Positions 36,334 through 47,330 of a stretch of 63,799 nt of DNA are shown one piece after another (positions within the stretch are counted from its first letter, which is position 1; each line of letters starts with the position of its first letter). Source of the DNA: Gnetum montanum (taxonomy: Eukaryota; Streptophyta; Gnetopsida; Gnetales; Gnetaceae); NCBI GenBank assembly GCA_015680685.1, contig MNCI01020108.1:282244-346042 (forward strand). The letters are read 5' to 3'. Both the position numbers and the translations under genes were made by a program. A model generated the notes under the pieces. It saw only the letters and a program-made list of their open reading frames with translations, did not search any database and was not told the origin of the DNA.

Positions 36334-36408
36334 TGCGGAGTTCGACCGGATTGCGCGTGCTACGCTCGTTTTGTATGGTTGAGTGTAGGGGTACCTCACC
36401 ACTCATCA
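36334..36408 (+). repeat. 3' end of a G1-type LTR, 75 bp
   Basis: ttcgaccggattgcgcgtgc...gtgtaggggtacctcaccactcatca is the U5 end of the family LTR in plus orientation. It ends exactly at CTCATCA, and MES-B sequence starts at the next bases. The upstream part of the LTR is missing. Confidence 0.8.
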
Positions 36409-37338
36409 AGTAGGAATCAAAATGTAGTAGATATTTCATCTAGGATCTCTACAAGACCCTTTGGATTAGAGAAAATCACCTAGTGATCTACATCTTCAAT
36501 TTTGTAGACTTTATGTGGTGGGTTTTTCTCAATAACCTTCCTCTGAAGTTCTAGTAAGATGATGCTATCATGCTTATACATTACATAGACTCTTTTCATA
36601 GTTCCATATTTCTCCTCTATCAAAGTTATCTTTTCCTTTATATATGAATGTCTCCTAAATAAGCTACTAGCTGACGGTAAATCCTTTCAATAATAAGAAT
36701 GTTATGACTTTCATTATATCCTTGTGACTTTTCTACTACAATAGAATGATCTATTAAAAAGTATAGCCTATAAGATGTTTCATAGTTCAATATGGAAGAA
36801 ATATCTTAGCCTAAATTATTTCTTGTACTCAATAAAGTTCTTGAAATCTAATTTTATGTTGTACTAGGTTTTCCATATCACAGGTTACCAGGTTAGAAAT
36901 ATAGGATTGTAAGAGCAACTGAATTTTGTCACAAGTGATCAAAAGTAGGTTTGATTCTTCTAATTTGCACTTATATTCTAGTGTGGATTTGACTGACACA
37001 CACATAAAGCATGAATAACCTCTCAAATTCTAATTTGGAAGGTTGGCACTAGTAAGTTTAACTTCAAATTTGCAACAACCCATCTAGTCAAACCAACAAA
37101 TTATGAATCATTCGTGACTTGACATGGTTGGGATTTTGGAGTTCAAGGTAGCACATTCAATTTGAAGTTTATTTCTAAAGAGATCTTGGATTCATGAATG
37201 CATGATTAGGGATGGAAAAAGAGTTGTCAAAAAATCATTACCTAAAAAGAAATTTCTATGTTTCGAACAAGAAATGTACAAGAATGTTTCAACATCTTCA
37301 CACTAAAAGACTAAAACCCTAGTATTGGACTTTGATGA

Positions 37339-37710
37339 TGTTAACTTTCAATTAATGTGAAGAAAACTCTTCCTTTATTTTTATCAACTTCTATCTTTGT
37401 AATCTTTGCTTGAGATATGATTAGTAGTTTCTAAAATTATCTAAAGTTTGTAATATAAAAAAAAACTGTTGTTTTCTTCTATAAATTAAAGGGTGGGAAA
37501 ATGTGTTATGTTCAACTAGAATAATAGCAACAAAGTGTTAAAGTTATCAAGGATGGCTTGTGTCCTTGGGATATTTTCTCTAGACAAAGGAAAATCTCTA
37601 CACTAGTTCTCGTGGTTTTTTCCCCATTTTGGGGTCTCTATATAAATTTTTGTGTGTTTTGCTTGTTGTCTTTGCTGTTTCAATTTGCAGATTTAATTAA
37701 TTTCATAACA
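37339..37710 (+). repeat. C1 5' LTR, 372 bp
   Basis: TGTTAAC...CATAACA. A weak TATA-like ctataaatta lies near 37480 and ctatataaat near 37637. Paired with 46093-46465. Confidence 0.9.
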
Positions 37711-37724
37711 AGTGATATTGAAGC
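37711..37724 (+). other. primer-binding site, C1, decayed
   Basis: agtgatattgaagc is a degraded form of the initiator-Met primer site (TGGTATCAGAGC) used by most plant Copia elements, directly after the LTR. Confidence 0.6.
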
Positions 37725-38253
37725 AAGGTTGATGGAGCAATTATAGACAATAGAGAGGCTTGTTGGTCAAAATTGGAATATATGGAGTGTACTGATGAAA
37801 TATATCTTGACACAAAAGGAGTGTGATGAGGCCCTTCAACCTTCAAAACCTGCAAGGATGTTAGATGATGATTGGAAGAGGTTGCAAGCAAAAGCACTAA
37901 TGTTGATCTATCCCTATTTGAGCAATAGAATTTTGGCATATCTTTCTAACAAAATAGATCCTCATGTTCGTTAGGTAAAGTTGAAAAACAAGTTTGATAA
38001 AGCTTCAGGTTTAAATCAATTTCATATCTATCAAAAGGTTTTTAATGCAAAGATGAAAGACGGTGTTTCTCTGTAGAATCATCTAGATGATATGATGGCT
38101 ACTTTTGTTAAATTTGAAGAATATAAAGTAAGTATTCTAGAGCTAGTGAAGTGTCATGCTATTTTAAATTTTTTACTTGAATCTTGAATTCCAATTGTTA
38201 CAACTATTACTACCTCTAAGTACCAATAATATTTATATTGATGGTGTAGTTTT
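37725..38253 (+). pseudogene. C1 gag, first part
   Basis: Reads EALQPSKPARMLDDDWKRLQ (about 37830-37890) and then ALMLIYPYLSNRILAYL, the typical UBN2-type Gag of plant Copia. Stops are present (for example in DPHVR*VKLKN). Interrupted at 38253 by C2; the rest, including a degraded zinc knuckle (C-FFHK-G-MKRDY, about 42908-42957), follows C2. Confidence 0.75.
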
Positions 38254-38835
38254 TGTAAGGTGGATGAAGGCAAGCCTGCCTTGATTTTCTCCAAATATTT
38301 CTATCTTGTTATATTCTTATCTATTTTATATTTGATCTCACACCTATCCCCATCAAAATAAACAACCTTATCCCTTTTATTTTTGGGTTTATTTCATAAC
38401 CTAAGCAATATATAAGGAGCTCTAAGGGAGCATCCCAAATATTTCTACCTTGTTCTATTCTTATCTATTTTATATTTGGTCCTATACCTATCCCCACCAA
38501 AATAAACTACCTTATCCCTTTTATTTTTGGATTGATTTCATAACCCAAGAAATATATAAGAAGCTTTAAGGGAGCATCCTTGAAACAACAACAGAAAACA
38601 CAACAATGGCCAATGCCTAAGCTATAATCCAATCCTGCAATTCTTCTCCATTATTCTCATTGATTCTCTCAGTGCTTTAATCTTGAAGCTATGCTATTGC
38701 TAATGGTCCAAGAGCCGATTTTTGCTAAGGTTTTTCACCTTGAAGGTTTTCCCTAGGGTAACTCTATGTCTTTCTTAGTTTCCATAGTTTTCTTTAAATT
38801 TAATATTATATTGGTGCAAGTGACTAGGAATAACA
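38254..38835 (+). repeat. C2 5' LTR with internal duplication
   Basis: Contains two tandem copies of a 144-bp segment (38292-38435 and 38436-38579). Each has its own aatatataag TATA-like box (about 38407 and 38551). The 3' LTR has the segment once. Confidence 0.92.
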
Positions 38836-38836
38836 A

Positions 38837-38850
38837 TTGGTATTAGAGTC
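38837..38850 (+). other. primer-binding site, C2
   Basis: ttggtattagagtc, one base after the LTR, two changes from the initiator-Met primer core TGGTATCAGAGC. Confidence 0.78.
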
Positions 38851-38899
38851 AAGTTCCATGCACCACTATTATTTTGTCAAGTAATTTCAAGTAAAAATC

Positions 38900-39610
38900 A
38901 TGATCAACTCTTTGTCCAAAATTGAAATTAAAAAGTTTAAGAGGTCCAACTATGAATTACGGAAGATCATGATTGAGGCTCTCCTCATTGAAAAGGACCA
39001 ACACAATGCAATTTTAGGAGTTAAGCATAATAAAATGTTTAATGAAGAGGGGAAAAGTTGAACCTAAAGATGATAAGTACAATTCATTTATGTCTTTTAG
39101 ATTCAGTATTGCTTAATGTTTTCAATGTTTCTTCTACTAAAGACTTATGGAATAAATTGCAGTCTTTGTATCAAATAAAGTCCCTAACCAATAAGTTATT
39201 GTTGAAGAAACGATTATATGATTGTAAAATGGTTGAAGGTACTACCATTATAGAACACCTAAATATATTTGATACACTAATCCATCAATTGCAATCTATG
39301 GAGGTGAAAATGGATGAGAAAGATTAGTGTATCACACTTCTTAGCATACTTCTAGATTCATGGGAGACATTTGTGATGGCTATAAGTAATATATCTTCTA
39401 ACTTTATTTTTGATAATATTTTTGGTCAATTTTTGTCTTGAGGAAGCAAGAAGGAAAACTTCTACTCCTTAAAATGATGTAAAACCAAAGTTTGTTAAGA
39501 GGCCTCGATTTAAGAATAAACCTCAAAAATTTATAGAGAGGCTACCTAAATGCTAGAATTGTGGTAAAGTTGGCCATGTAAAGAAAAAATTGTAAAGCCC
39601 CTCCAAAAAA
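38900..39610 (+). pseudogene. C2 gag, broken
   Basis: Starts MINSLSKIEIKKF, followed by NYELRKIMIEALLIEKDQ. A 89-codon open stretch (39058-39327) reads SVLLNVFNVSSTKDLWNKLQ and KSLTNKLLLKKRLYDCKM, typical Copia Gag. A CCHC knuckle CWNCGKVGHVKKK lies at about 39552-39590, with its last Cys lost by a frame change. Several stops. Confidence 0.8.
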
Positions 39611-39689
39611 GGACAAGGAAAGTAGTATATCAAAAAGTGATTAGGCACCTATTGCTCGAGAGGGAGATTTGTATGTTGCCTCATCTTCT

Positions 39690-42240
39690 GATAATGCTAA
39701 TACGAAATTATGGTATGTGGACTTCGGTGCACATCATCACTACACTCTATGTGTTGATTAGTTTAGTATGTATACATCATCTGATCTTGGAAGGGTAAGA
39801 TTGGGAAATGATGGTTTATGCAAAGTTATAGGTTATGGAAATGTAAAGATTGAATTTTAAAATGGAGTAGTGAAATTGATTTCCAATGTATGTCATGTTC
39901 CAACACTTACTAAAAATCTTTTATCTGTAAGTGAATTGGATGATGCAGGACTAACTGTTATCTTTGAAGGTGGAAAATGTTCAATACTACATGGTTCATC
40001 TCTTTTCGCTTCTGTAATTAAAATAGGAACTCCTAAAAAAAATGAAGTAGAGTGCTTCAATCAAACATTGATGGAACATGTCATATGTATGCTTAGTGAA
40101 TCTGATCTTGACAAGCATTTCTAGGGTGAAGCAGTAACAACTGCATGTTATCTTAGTAATAAATCTCTTTCATTAGCACTTAATGAAAAATCCTAGAAGA
40201 AGTTTGGAGTGGTAGATCTATTAATTTAAATTATTTGAAGTTTTTTGGTTTTGAGGCCTATGTACATATTCCAAAATCTATAGAGCCAAATTAGACTCTA
40301 AGTCTATCAAATGTATTTTTCTTGGCTATGGACATGATGTCAAAGCTTATCAATGATATAATCCAGAAACTAAAAGGGTTATTTATAGTCAAGATGTTAT
40401 CTTTAATGAAATATGTGGATCTATGAAGGAGAAATCTTTAAATACTGAAACTCCTTCAAATGATGTACCTCCTATGTATGTGCCTATTAAAATTAATAAT
40501 GAAATTTTTAAGGATCATCCTCCCTCAGCCGAGGATATTGCCAATAGCAAACAAGATGGTGATAGCATGGTAGATGAAGATACACCACATGAAAAGGGAG
40601 AATATAGTTTAAGTAAATAGGATCATTTAAGACATTCAACACATATATGAAGATTACCTTCACATTTAGAAAAACATGTCTTGTTTACTGAAAATAATGA
40701 GCCATCAACATATGATAAGGCATGTTTGTCTATGAAAAATTCGAAGTGGAAATAGAAAATGGATGTTGACATGTCAAAAATTCACAGAATTAAAACTTGG
40801 GAACTAACTAAGATTCCATTAGAGATAAACCCCATTTGAAATAAATGGATGTACAGAATAAAATCTAGGAATCAATATAAAGCATGACTTGTAGCTAATG
40901 GATTTTCTCAGAGAAAGGGAATTGATTATCATGAAATCTTCTCTCTAATAGTAAAATTAACATCCATAAGATCATTGTCAACTATCACAATTTTTGATGA
41001 TCTTGAACTTGAACAAATGGATGTGAAAACAGCATTCCTCAATGGTGATCTTGAGGAAGAAATGTATATGCTTCAACCTAGAGGATATGAAATTAAAGGA
41101 AAAAATCATATAGTGTATTGATTATTAAAATCACTATATGGGCTTAAACAAGCACTAAGGATATGGAATAAAAATTTTAATGACCACATGATAAATCCTG
41201 GTTTCATTAGAAGTATAGAAGACACCTATGTGTATGTTAAAAATATAAGTGAAAAATATGTTACCTTGCTACTATATTTCAATGACATGTTAATAGCATG
41301 TAATAGCATACATGATATTCAAGAGTTAAAACTTCATCTATCTTTATAATTTGAGATGAAGGATCTTGGTGCTGCACAAAAAATTTTGGGCATGGAAATT
41401 AAAAGGAAAAGGGCTAATAAAAGGATTTAGCTTGGATAGTCTACATATGTTGCAAATATTTTAAAATTATTTAATATGCATGATTGCAAGCCTGTGACTA
41501 CACCCTGTGAAACTAGTAATAAACTTTCAGTTGAATAATGCCCATAGATGAGTGAAGAAAAAGAGCCCATGGTTAAAATTCCATATGCTAGTGCTATCAA
41601 TAGTTTAATGTATGCAATGGTCTCTACAAGACATAATATTACTTAAATTGTTGGAAAAATTAGCATGTATATGCCTAATCCATAGAAATAACACTAAATT
41701 GTGATGAAGTGAGTCTTCCAATATCTTTGTGATACTTTAAATTATGGGATCTATTATAAAAATGATTCCAATGAACTTCATGGATTCGTTGATGCAGATT
41801 GGGTTGGTAATGTTACTAGTAGGAAATCTACTAGTGGATAGATGTTTAATCTTTTTGGTGATGCTATTTCTTGGAAAAGTTAGAAACAATATTGTGTTGC
41901 TCAATCTACCACTGAAGCTAAATATGTTGCTGCTAACTTGGCATGCATAGTGGCTATATGGCTTCAAAGGCTAATAGCTGAACTTGGCATCACTCAAACT
42001 CTGATTAATATTGGTTGTGATAGTCAAAGTGCCATAAGCATATTCAAGAATCCAAACTTTTATGCTCGAATGAAGCACATTAAAATACAATATTACTATT
42101 TATGAAAGGAAACTAAAAAGCAAAGGATTCTTCTGCATAAAATATCTACTAAAGTAAATCCTACAAATGTATTCACTAAGTCAAGGTCTACTAAAAAGTT
42201 TCTTTGGTGCCAATTAGCATTCTATCTTCTTCCAACCTGA
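39690..42240 (+). pseudogene. C2 pol (PR, partial IN, RT, RNase H), broken
   Basis: Protease WYVDFGAHHH (about 39713) has Phe for Ser in the D(S/T)GA motif. VKLISNVCHVPTLTKNLLSVSEL (39870-39935) follows. Most of the integrase core is missing: the reading passes from the pre-integrase region to an integrase-end segment near 40240-40420 (FLGYGHDV-like). RT spans about 40740-41400 with [28 protein letters not shown], and a catalytic box YFNDM in place of YVDDM. RNase H has GFVDADWVGN and AQSTTEAKYVA (41780-41940). The element could not have moved in its present state. Confidence 0.85.
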
Positions 42241-42286
42241 TTTTCTAAAAATCGTCTAGACTATTCTTCAAAGTAGCTTTACCTTC

Positions 42287-42298
42287 AAGAGGAAGAAT
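42287..42298 (+). other. polypurine tract of C2
   Basis: agaggaagaat immediately before the 3' LTR start TGTAAGG. Confidence 0.75.
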
Positions 42299-42736
42299 TG
42301 TAAGGTGGATGAAGGAAAATCTACCTTGACTGTCTCTAGATGTTTCCACTTTATTATATTCTTATCTATTTTATATTTGGTTCCATACCTATCGCCACCA
42401 AAATAAACTACCTTATCCCTTTTATTTTTTGGTTTATTTTGTAACCCAATCAATATATAAGGAGCTCTAAAGGAGCATCCTTAAAACAACAACAAAAAAC
42501 ACAACAATGACCAATGCCTAAGTTTTAATCCTCCCCTACAATTCTTCTCCATTGTTCTCATTGATTATCTCTATGTTTCAATCTTGAAGTTGTGCTACTA
42601 CTAATGGTCTAAGAGTCGATTTTTGCTAGGGTTTTTCACCTTGAAGATTTTCCCTAGGGTAACTTTGTGTCTTTTCATATTTTTTTAGTTTTCTTTAAAT
42701 TTAATAGTATATTGGTGTAAACACCTAGGAATAATA
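42299..42736 (+). repeat. C2 3' LTR, 438 bp
   Basis: Same start as the 5' LTR and ending ggaataata (5' LTR ends ggaataaca). Single copy of the segment that is doubled in the 5' LTR. Confidence 0.92.
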
Positions 42737-45700
42737 GTTTCTACTCTTCAAGATGTAGAAAAAAGATTGTTTGATGAACAAAGTCAATCACCAAGTAATG
42801 CTTTTATTATTTCAAATAGAGGTAGACTTAATAAACATGATCAAAGCATGGGACCTAATCAAAGCAAGGAAAGGAGTAAAAGTAGAGGAACTTCTAAAAG
42901 TAGGATTGAATGCTAGTTTTTCCACAAAATTGGTTACATGAAGAGGGACTATCATGTTTATAAATCATGGAAAGCATCACTGCAATAGAAATAAAAAATA
43001 GAGTTAGAAAAATTAGAAAGTAATGCAAGTTTACAAATAAATCTTACAAAGGATGAGCTTGCTTTTGTTTTTATTGTATCTAAATCATCTATAGTATTTT
43101 TTTTAAACACAAAAAAATATGTTTGAATTGTAGACACATGAGCCTCACTTCATACTTATGTTGATCAATCTATTTTACTTCCTATCAACCAATTTCATCA
43201 GGTGTTGTTTATGTTGCTAACGGTGTTCTTTTAAAAATTTCTAGTGTAGAAAGTGTTATTTTACAGCATCCTAGTTTTCCTAAAATCACTCTTAATAATG
43301 TTAGGCATATTCTTAAAGTTTCTAAATAGCTAATTTTTGTTTCTTAACTTGATGATTTGGGTTTAAAATTTTCATGTGGAAATAATCAATGGAAAATTAC
43401 CAAGGGCATTTTAACAATTTTGAAGGGTAAAAAGACTGGCACAATGTATAATCCAGAAGTTAATATATGTTTGTAGGATGATTCTATGACTAAAATTACT
43501 ATAAGGAAGGATATTAATTTATGGCATAAACAATTAGGCCATATTAGTTATTCTAATTTAAAGGTACTTCAATCTCATTCTTACATTCCCAAATTTTTAG
43601 TAAACAACATAGAATTTTGCAAAGGTTGTGCTATTGGTAAATCAAAAAGGGTGAATTTTCTTAGAAATATGGAACATAAATGAGCTAATAAACTAGAACT
43701 TATTTATTCTGATGTTTGTGGTCCAATAAATCCAACATCATTAGGTGGTTCATTGTATTTTGTTACTTTCATTGATGATCATACATGGAATGTATGGGTA
43801 TTTACAATAAAGTCCAAGGATGTTGTTGTAAATATTTTTAACTCATTTATTACTAAAATAGAGACAAACTAGTTTAAATTTGAAATGTTTACTTACTAAT
43901 AATGGTGGTGAATATACTTCAAATGCATTCAATGAGTTTTGCAAAGAAAAAGGAATTCAGAATATTTGTCCTCCTCCTACAACTCCACAAGAAAATGGAG
44001 TAGCGAAAAGATGCAATAGAACATTGGTTGAATGTGCAATATCTATGATTGTTGGTGCAAGTTTGCCTAAAATTTTTTGGACTAAGGCTATTATGACTGC
44101 TACTTATTTAAGTAATAGATCACCATGTTTCTCTTTAAATAATGAAGTACCAGAGTTTTTGTGTAGTGGCAGACATGTTTCTTATAATCATTTAAAAGTT
44201 TTTGAATGTGTTGTTTACATGCATATACAAAAGTAAAATAGATCTAAATTTGATGATAAATCAAAATATGTATTTTTGTGGGTTATGGTAGTGATGAATT
44301 TGATTTCAGATTATGGGATCTTGAGGCAAAGCAATTTGTAAGGTCACCAAATGTAAAATTTCAAGAAAATGCAATGTTTTATGATTTTCAAAAGAAAAAG
44401 GTTTTTAATTCTATTACACAACATGTTCCTAGATTTGTTTGTTAGCCTAAAGAAGATATAATACAAGGGCAAGTGACAAATCAAAACACTCTAGAATTTT
44501 GGAATGAAGATAAGGAGAAAGAAACTAATGAGAAAGAAAATTTTGTAGAAGATACATCACATGGGGTTAGACATTCAAGTAGAATAATACATCCTCCTAC
44601 TAGATTTAAAGATTATATTGTTTATATAGATCATGGTGAACCTGAAATAGTAAAATAAGCCCTTACAAGTCCTAATGCAATAAAATGGAAAGAAGTTATG
44701 AAAAGGAAATGGAATTCACTCCAACATAACAGAACTTGGGAATTGATGGAATTACCCAAGGGACATAAAGCACTTCAAAATAAATGGATTTTTACTTTTA
44801 AGAATGAGGTAAATGGGGGAATCTTTATAAAGCTAGATTGGTAGCTAAACGTTATGATTAAAAACTAGGAATTGATTTTATAGAAATTTTTTCTCTAGTT
44901 ATTAAGCATTCTTCTATTCAAATTTTTCTTTCGTTGGTTGCTTATTTAAATTTGGAGTTAGAATAGTTAGATGTTAAAGTAGCTTTTTTACATGGTGATT
45001 TAAATGAAGAAATCTATATGCATCAACTAGATGAAAATAAACCTCATTATGTGTGTTTCTTGAGGAAAAGCTTATATGGTTTAAAACAGGCTCCTAGGTA
45101 GTGGTACAAAAAATTTGATTCTTTTATGCACAAAATGGTTTATTGTAGGAGTGATCTTGACCATTATGTTTATTTCTAAATTGATAAAAATAAATTTGTA
45201 ATTTTGTTGTTGTTTGTAGATGATATGTTGATTGCATGGAATGATATATCAAAAATAAAACAAATTAAAATAAAGATGAGTAAGCCATTTGCTACAAAGG
45301 ATTTGGGACAAGCAAAAAGAATTCTTGGAATGCATATTTACAAAGATAGAAAACAAAAAAAAAATTGTGGCTTAGAAAGCAGATATTCTATATAGTTTTG
45401 TTGTTAGCTTTTTAATGTATGCTATGGTATGCACTTGTCTAGATATAGTATATGCAGTAAGTGTTGGTAGTAGGTGTATGAATAATTATGGTTGGAACCA
45501 TTAGCTTGCAGTTAAACAGATTCGTAGATACTTAAAGGGAACTTAATCTTCTTGTTGATATTTTGGAAATAATTATTTGAATATTTTTGGTTATATGGAT
45601 GCAAATTTTATAGCTAATTTAGATACTAGACATTCAACTACATGTTATGCTTTTGTTTTAGGCTATGCTATACCAAGCTAGACGTCAAAACTTTAATCTC

Positions 45701-46030
45701 TGCTAATATGTGGCATTAACAAAAGCATATAAGGAGATGTTATGGTTTTGAAGATTTTTATAGTTTCTTGGTGTAAAGCAAGATAGGTATCAAATTTTTT
45801 GTGATAGCCAAAGTACCTTACATCTAGCAAGAAATTCAGCTTATCATGATAGAACAAAATGTATTGATATTAAATACCATTTTATTAGAGATATTGTTGA
45901 AGAAGGCTTAATTGATTTGTAACAAATACACACCAAGAAAAATATTGCTAATGCATTGACTAAAGTGGTTACAAGGGATGTGCATGTTTTTTGCACAAAA
46001 CAACTTGGAATAGTAACAATGTAAGAATGC
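42737..46030 (+). pseudogene. C1 gag end and pol (IN, RT, RNase H), broken
   Basis: After the C2 insertion gag ends with a degraded zinc knuckle. Pol follows: pre-integrase LWHKQLGHISYSNLKVLQ with CKGCAIGKSKRVNF (43510-43665); integrase SDVCGPINPTSLGG (about 43710), where the second catalytic Asp is Asn (TNNGGEYTS, about 43895) and the Glu of NGVAER is Lys (NGVAKR). RT (44690-45390) keeps LLFVDDMLIA (45204-45233). RNase H shows GYMDANF and a final EEGLIDL segment. Stops break every domain. Confidence 0.85.
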
Positions 46031-46080
46031 AGTTTGGAACCAATGCATCTCTAACTTGAAAACTTTTTAGTTTTTTCTTC

Positions 46081-46092
46081 AAGTGGGAGAAT
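46081..46092 (+). other. polypurine tract of C1
   Basis: aagtgggagaat directly before the 3' LTR, a standard plant Copia tract. Confidence 0.82.
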
Positions 46093-46465
46093 TGTTAACT
46101 TTCAATTAATGTGAAGAAAAATTTTCCTTTGTTTTTATCAACTTCTAGCTTTGTAATCTTTGTGTGAGATATGATTAGCAGTTTCTAAAATTATCTAAAG
46201 TTTGTAATAGAATAAAAGACTAATATTTTCTCCTATAAATTAAAGGGTGTGAAGATGTGTTATGTACCACTAGAATAACACCAACAAAGTGTGAAAGTTA
46301 TCAAGGACGGCTTGTGTCCTTGGGATATTTTCTCTGACTAAAGGAAGAGCTTTGCATTGGTTCTTGTGGTTTTTTTCCCACTTTAGGGTTTCCATGTAAA
46401 TTTTTATGTGTGTTTTTCTTATTGTCTTTGTTGTTCAATTTGTACATGCAATTAATTTTGTAATA
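46093..46465 (+). repeat. C1 3' LTR, 373 bp
   Basis: Same order as the 5' LTR (TGTTAACTTTCAATTAATG, tataaattaaaggg, ggcttgtgtccttggg). Ends taata where the 5' LTR ends taaca. Confidence 0.9.
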
Positions 46466-47152
46466 GATTAAAATAAGAAACTGGTTACTTGAGAGTCACA
46501 TTTCTAATAGCTACGTTCCTTTGAGAAAGTTGGGCTTAGCTCATAAGCGTTAACTTGTTCGAAGAATTTTTAATTCAAAAACACTCTCTTTCCAATCATC
46601 CCTAATCATTCTATCAACCTACCAAAATGATGTGTCAAACCTCAATTTCATGGAATAAAATCCTGCAACTAAAGAAGGTAATTAAAAAATAACAAGAAAA
46701 ACAATAAACCTCCTCAAAAAATTGTAGAAATGTAGTGCCATTAAGAGGCATACAAGCAATGACAAATACTACAACTAATACTTTGTTGGGGAAGTTCTCC
46801 ATGGCCACATTAATATTGAATCTACCCAAGCTATGACCTACTAAGATGACCTTTTCATTGTCATTTTTGTTCTATGGTAGATTGGCCATGAATTGCAACA
46901 AGGCTTTGAGTACTCCTTAAATGTTTTGATGTCCTAGTACTTTTTTGGGTTGAGTCCAGATGCACATGTCAAGTGTAGTCACAGTATGACCTACCTTCAA
47001 AAGAATATCAATGACTTTGTACCAACTCCATGCTCCACAAGATGCTCCATGGATCAATACAAAGTGACTTGCTTTTTTTTTTCTTCCACTCTCCATTATT
47101 CTTTGCTCTACTCTACTATTCCTAGTTGCTGGTGCTGCAAAACCCAAAAATG

Positions 47153-47330
47153 GAAAACATTGCATAATATGGGAATTGACTCTCATAGACTCTCATCCAC
47201 TGCTAGTAATCAATGTGAGTTCATGTCATTTAGTTCCTCTATGTGTTATTCGGATAAAAACCCATCCTCCCTCTAAAAATGTGTCGAAGATTAACCGTTT
47301 TGTTACTTTTAGAAACTTTAATTGAAGTGG
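47153..47330 (+). repeat. left terminal inverted repeat of the Mutator-like element
   Basis: Starts gaaaacattgcata; pairs with the reverse complement of 48762-48938. Similarity is highest in the outer 125 bp. Confidence 0.86.

Larger units (their letters stand above)
10467..36408 (+). mobile_element. Gypsy element G1 (Athila-like), broken by G2 and G3
   Basis: The plus-strand element runs: 5' LTR, primer site, gag (11576-14170), insertion of G2 (14171-27383), pol (27384-30120) and a conserved spacer (30121-31708). From there its 3' part is missing and replaced by G3, leaving a 75-bp LTR end (36334-36408). The pol reading breaks off at VVNKW just before 14171 and resumes after 27383 within a few codons, which proves nesting. 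The flanks are actaa on the left and agtag on the right. They do not match, so the two LTR ends may not come from a single insertion. Confidence 0.75.
38254..42736 (+). mobile_element. inner Copia element C2, nested in C1 gag
   Basis: LTRs at 38254-38835 (582 bp) and 42299-42736 (438 bp), both starting TGTAAGGTGGATGAAGG. The target duplication is gtttt (38249-38253) and gtttc (42737-42741). The 144-bp length difference is exactly one tandem duplication in the 5' LTR. Primer site, gag, protease, partial integrase, RT, RNase H and polypurine tract are all found in order. Confidence 0.93.
37339..46465 (+). mobile_element. outer Copia element C1 in MES-B intron 2
   Basis: LTRs at 37339-37710 and 46093-46465, both starting TGTTAAC. 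The target duplication is gatga (37334-37338) and gatta (46466-46470). MES-A has a single cgattaaacc at the same intron position (6441-6450), which confirms the insertion point. By eye the first 117 bp of the two LTRs differ at 7 positions, so the insertion is old. The gag gene is split by the inner element C2 at 38254-42736. The order gag-PR-IN-RT-RH is Copia. Confidence 0.93.
36417..47096 (-). pseudogene. MES-B, methylesterase pseudogene split by retrotransposons
   Basis: Paralogue of MES-A. Exon equivalents on the minus strand are exon 1 47096-46710 (387 bp against 390), exon 2 46489-46618 (130 against 159) and exon 3 36683-36417 (267, same length). The ATG (MESGRKKK), both donors and both acceptors are still GT and AG. 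Exon 1 has a 2-bp and a 1-bp deletion that shift the frame after LDMC. Exon 2 lost about 29 bp of the acidic stretch. Exon 3 has an in-frame stop directly after the catalytic His. The elbow reads GHSLGR rather than GHSMGG. Intron 2 contains the 9.1-kb Copia nest. No functional enzyme can be made. Confidence 0.9.
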
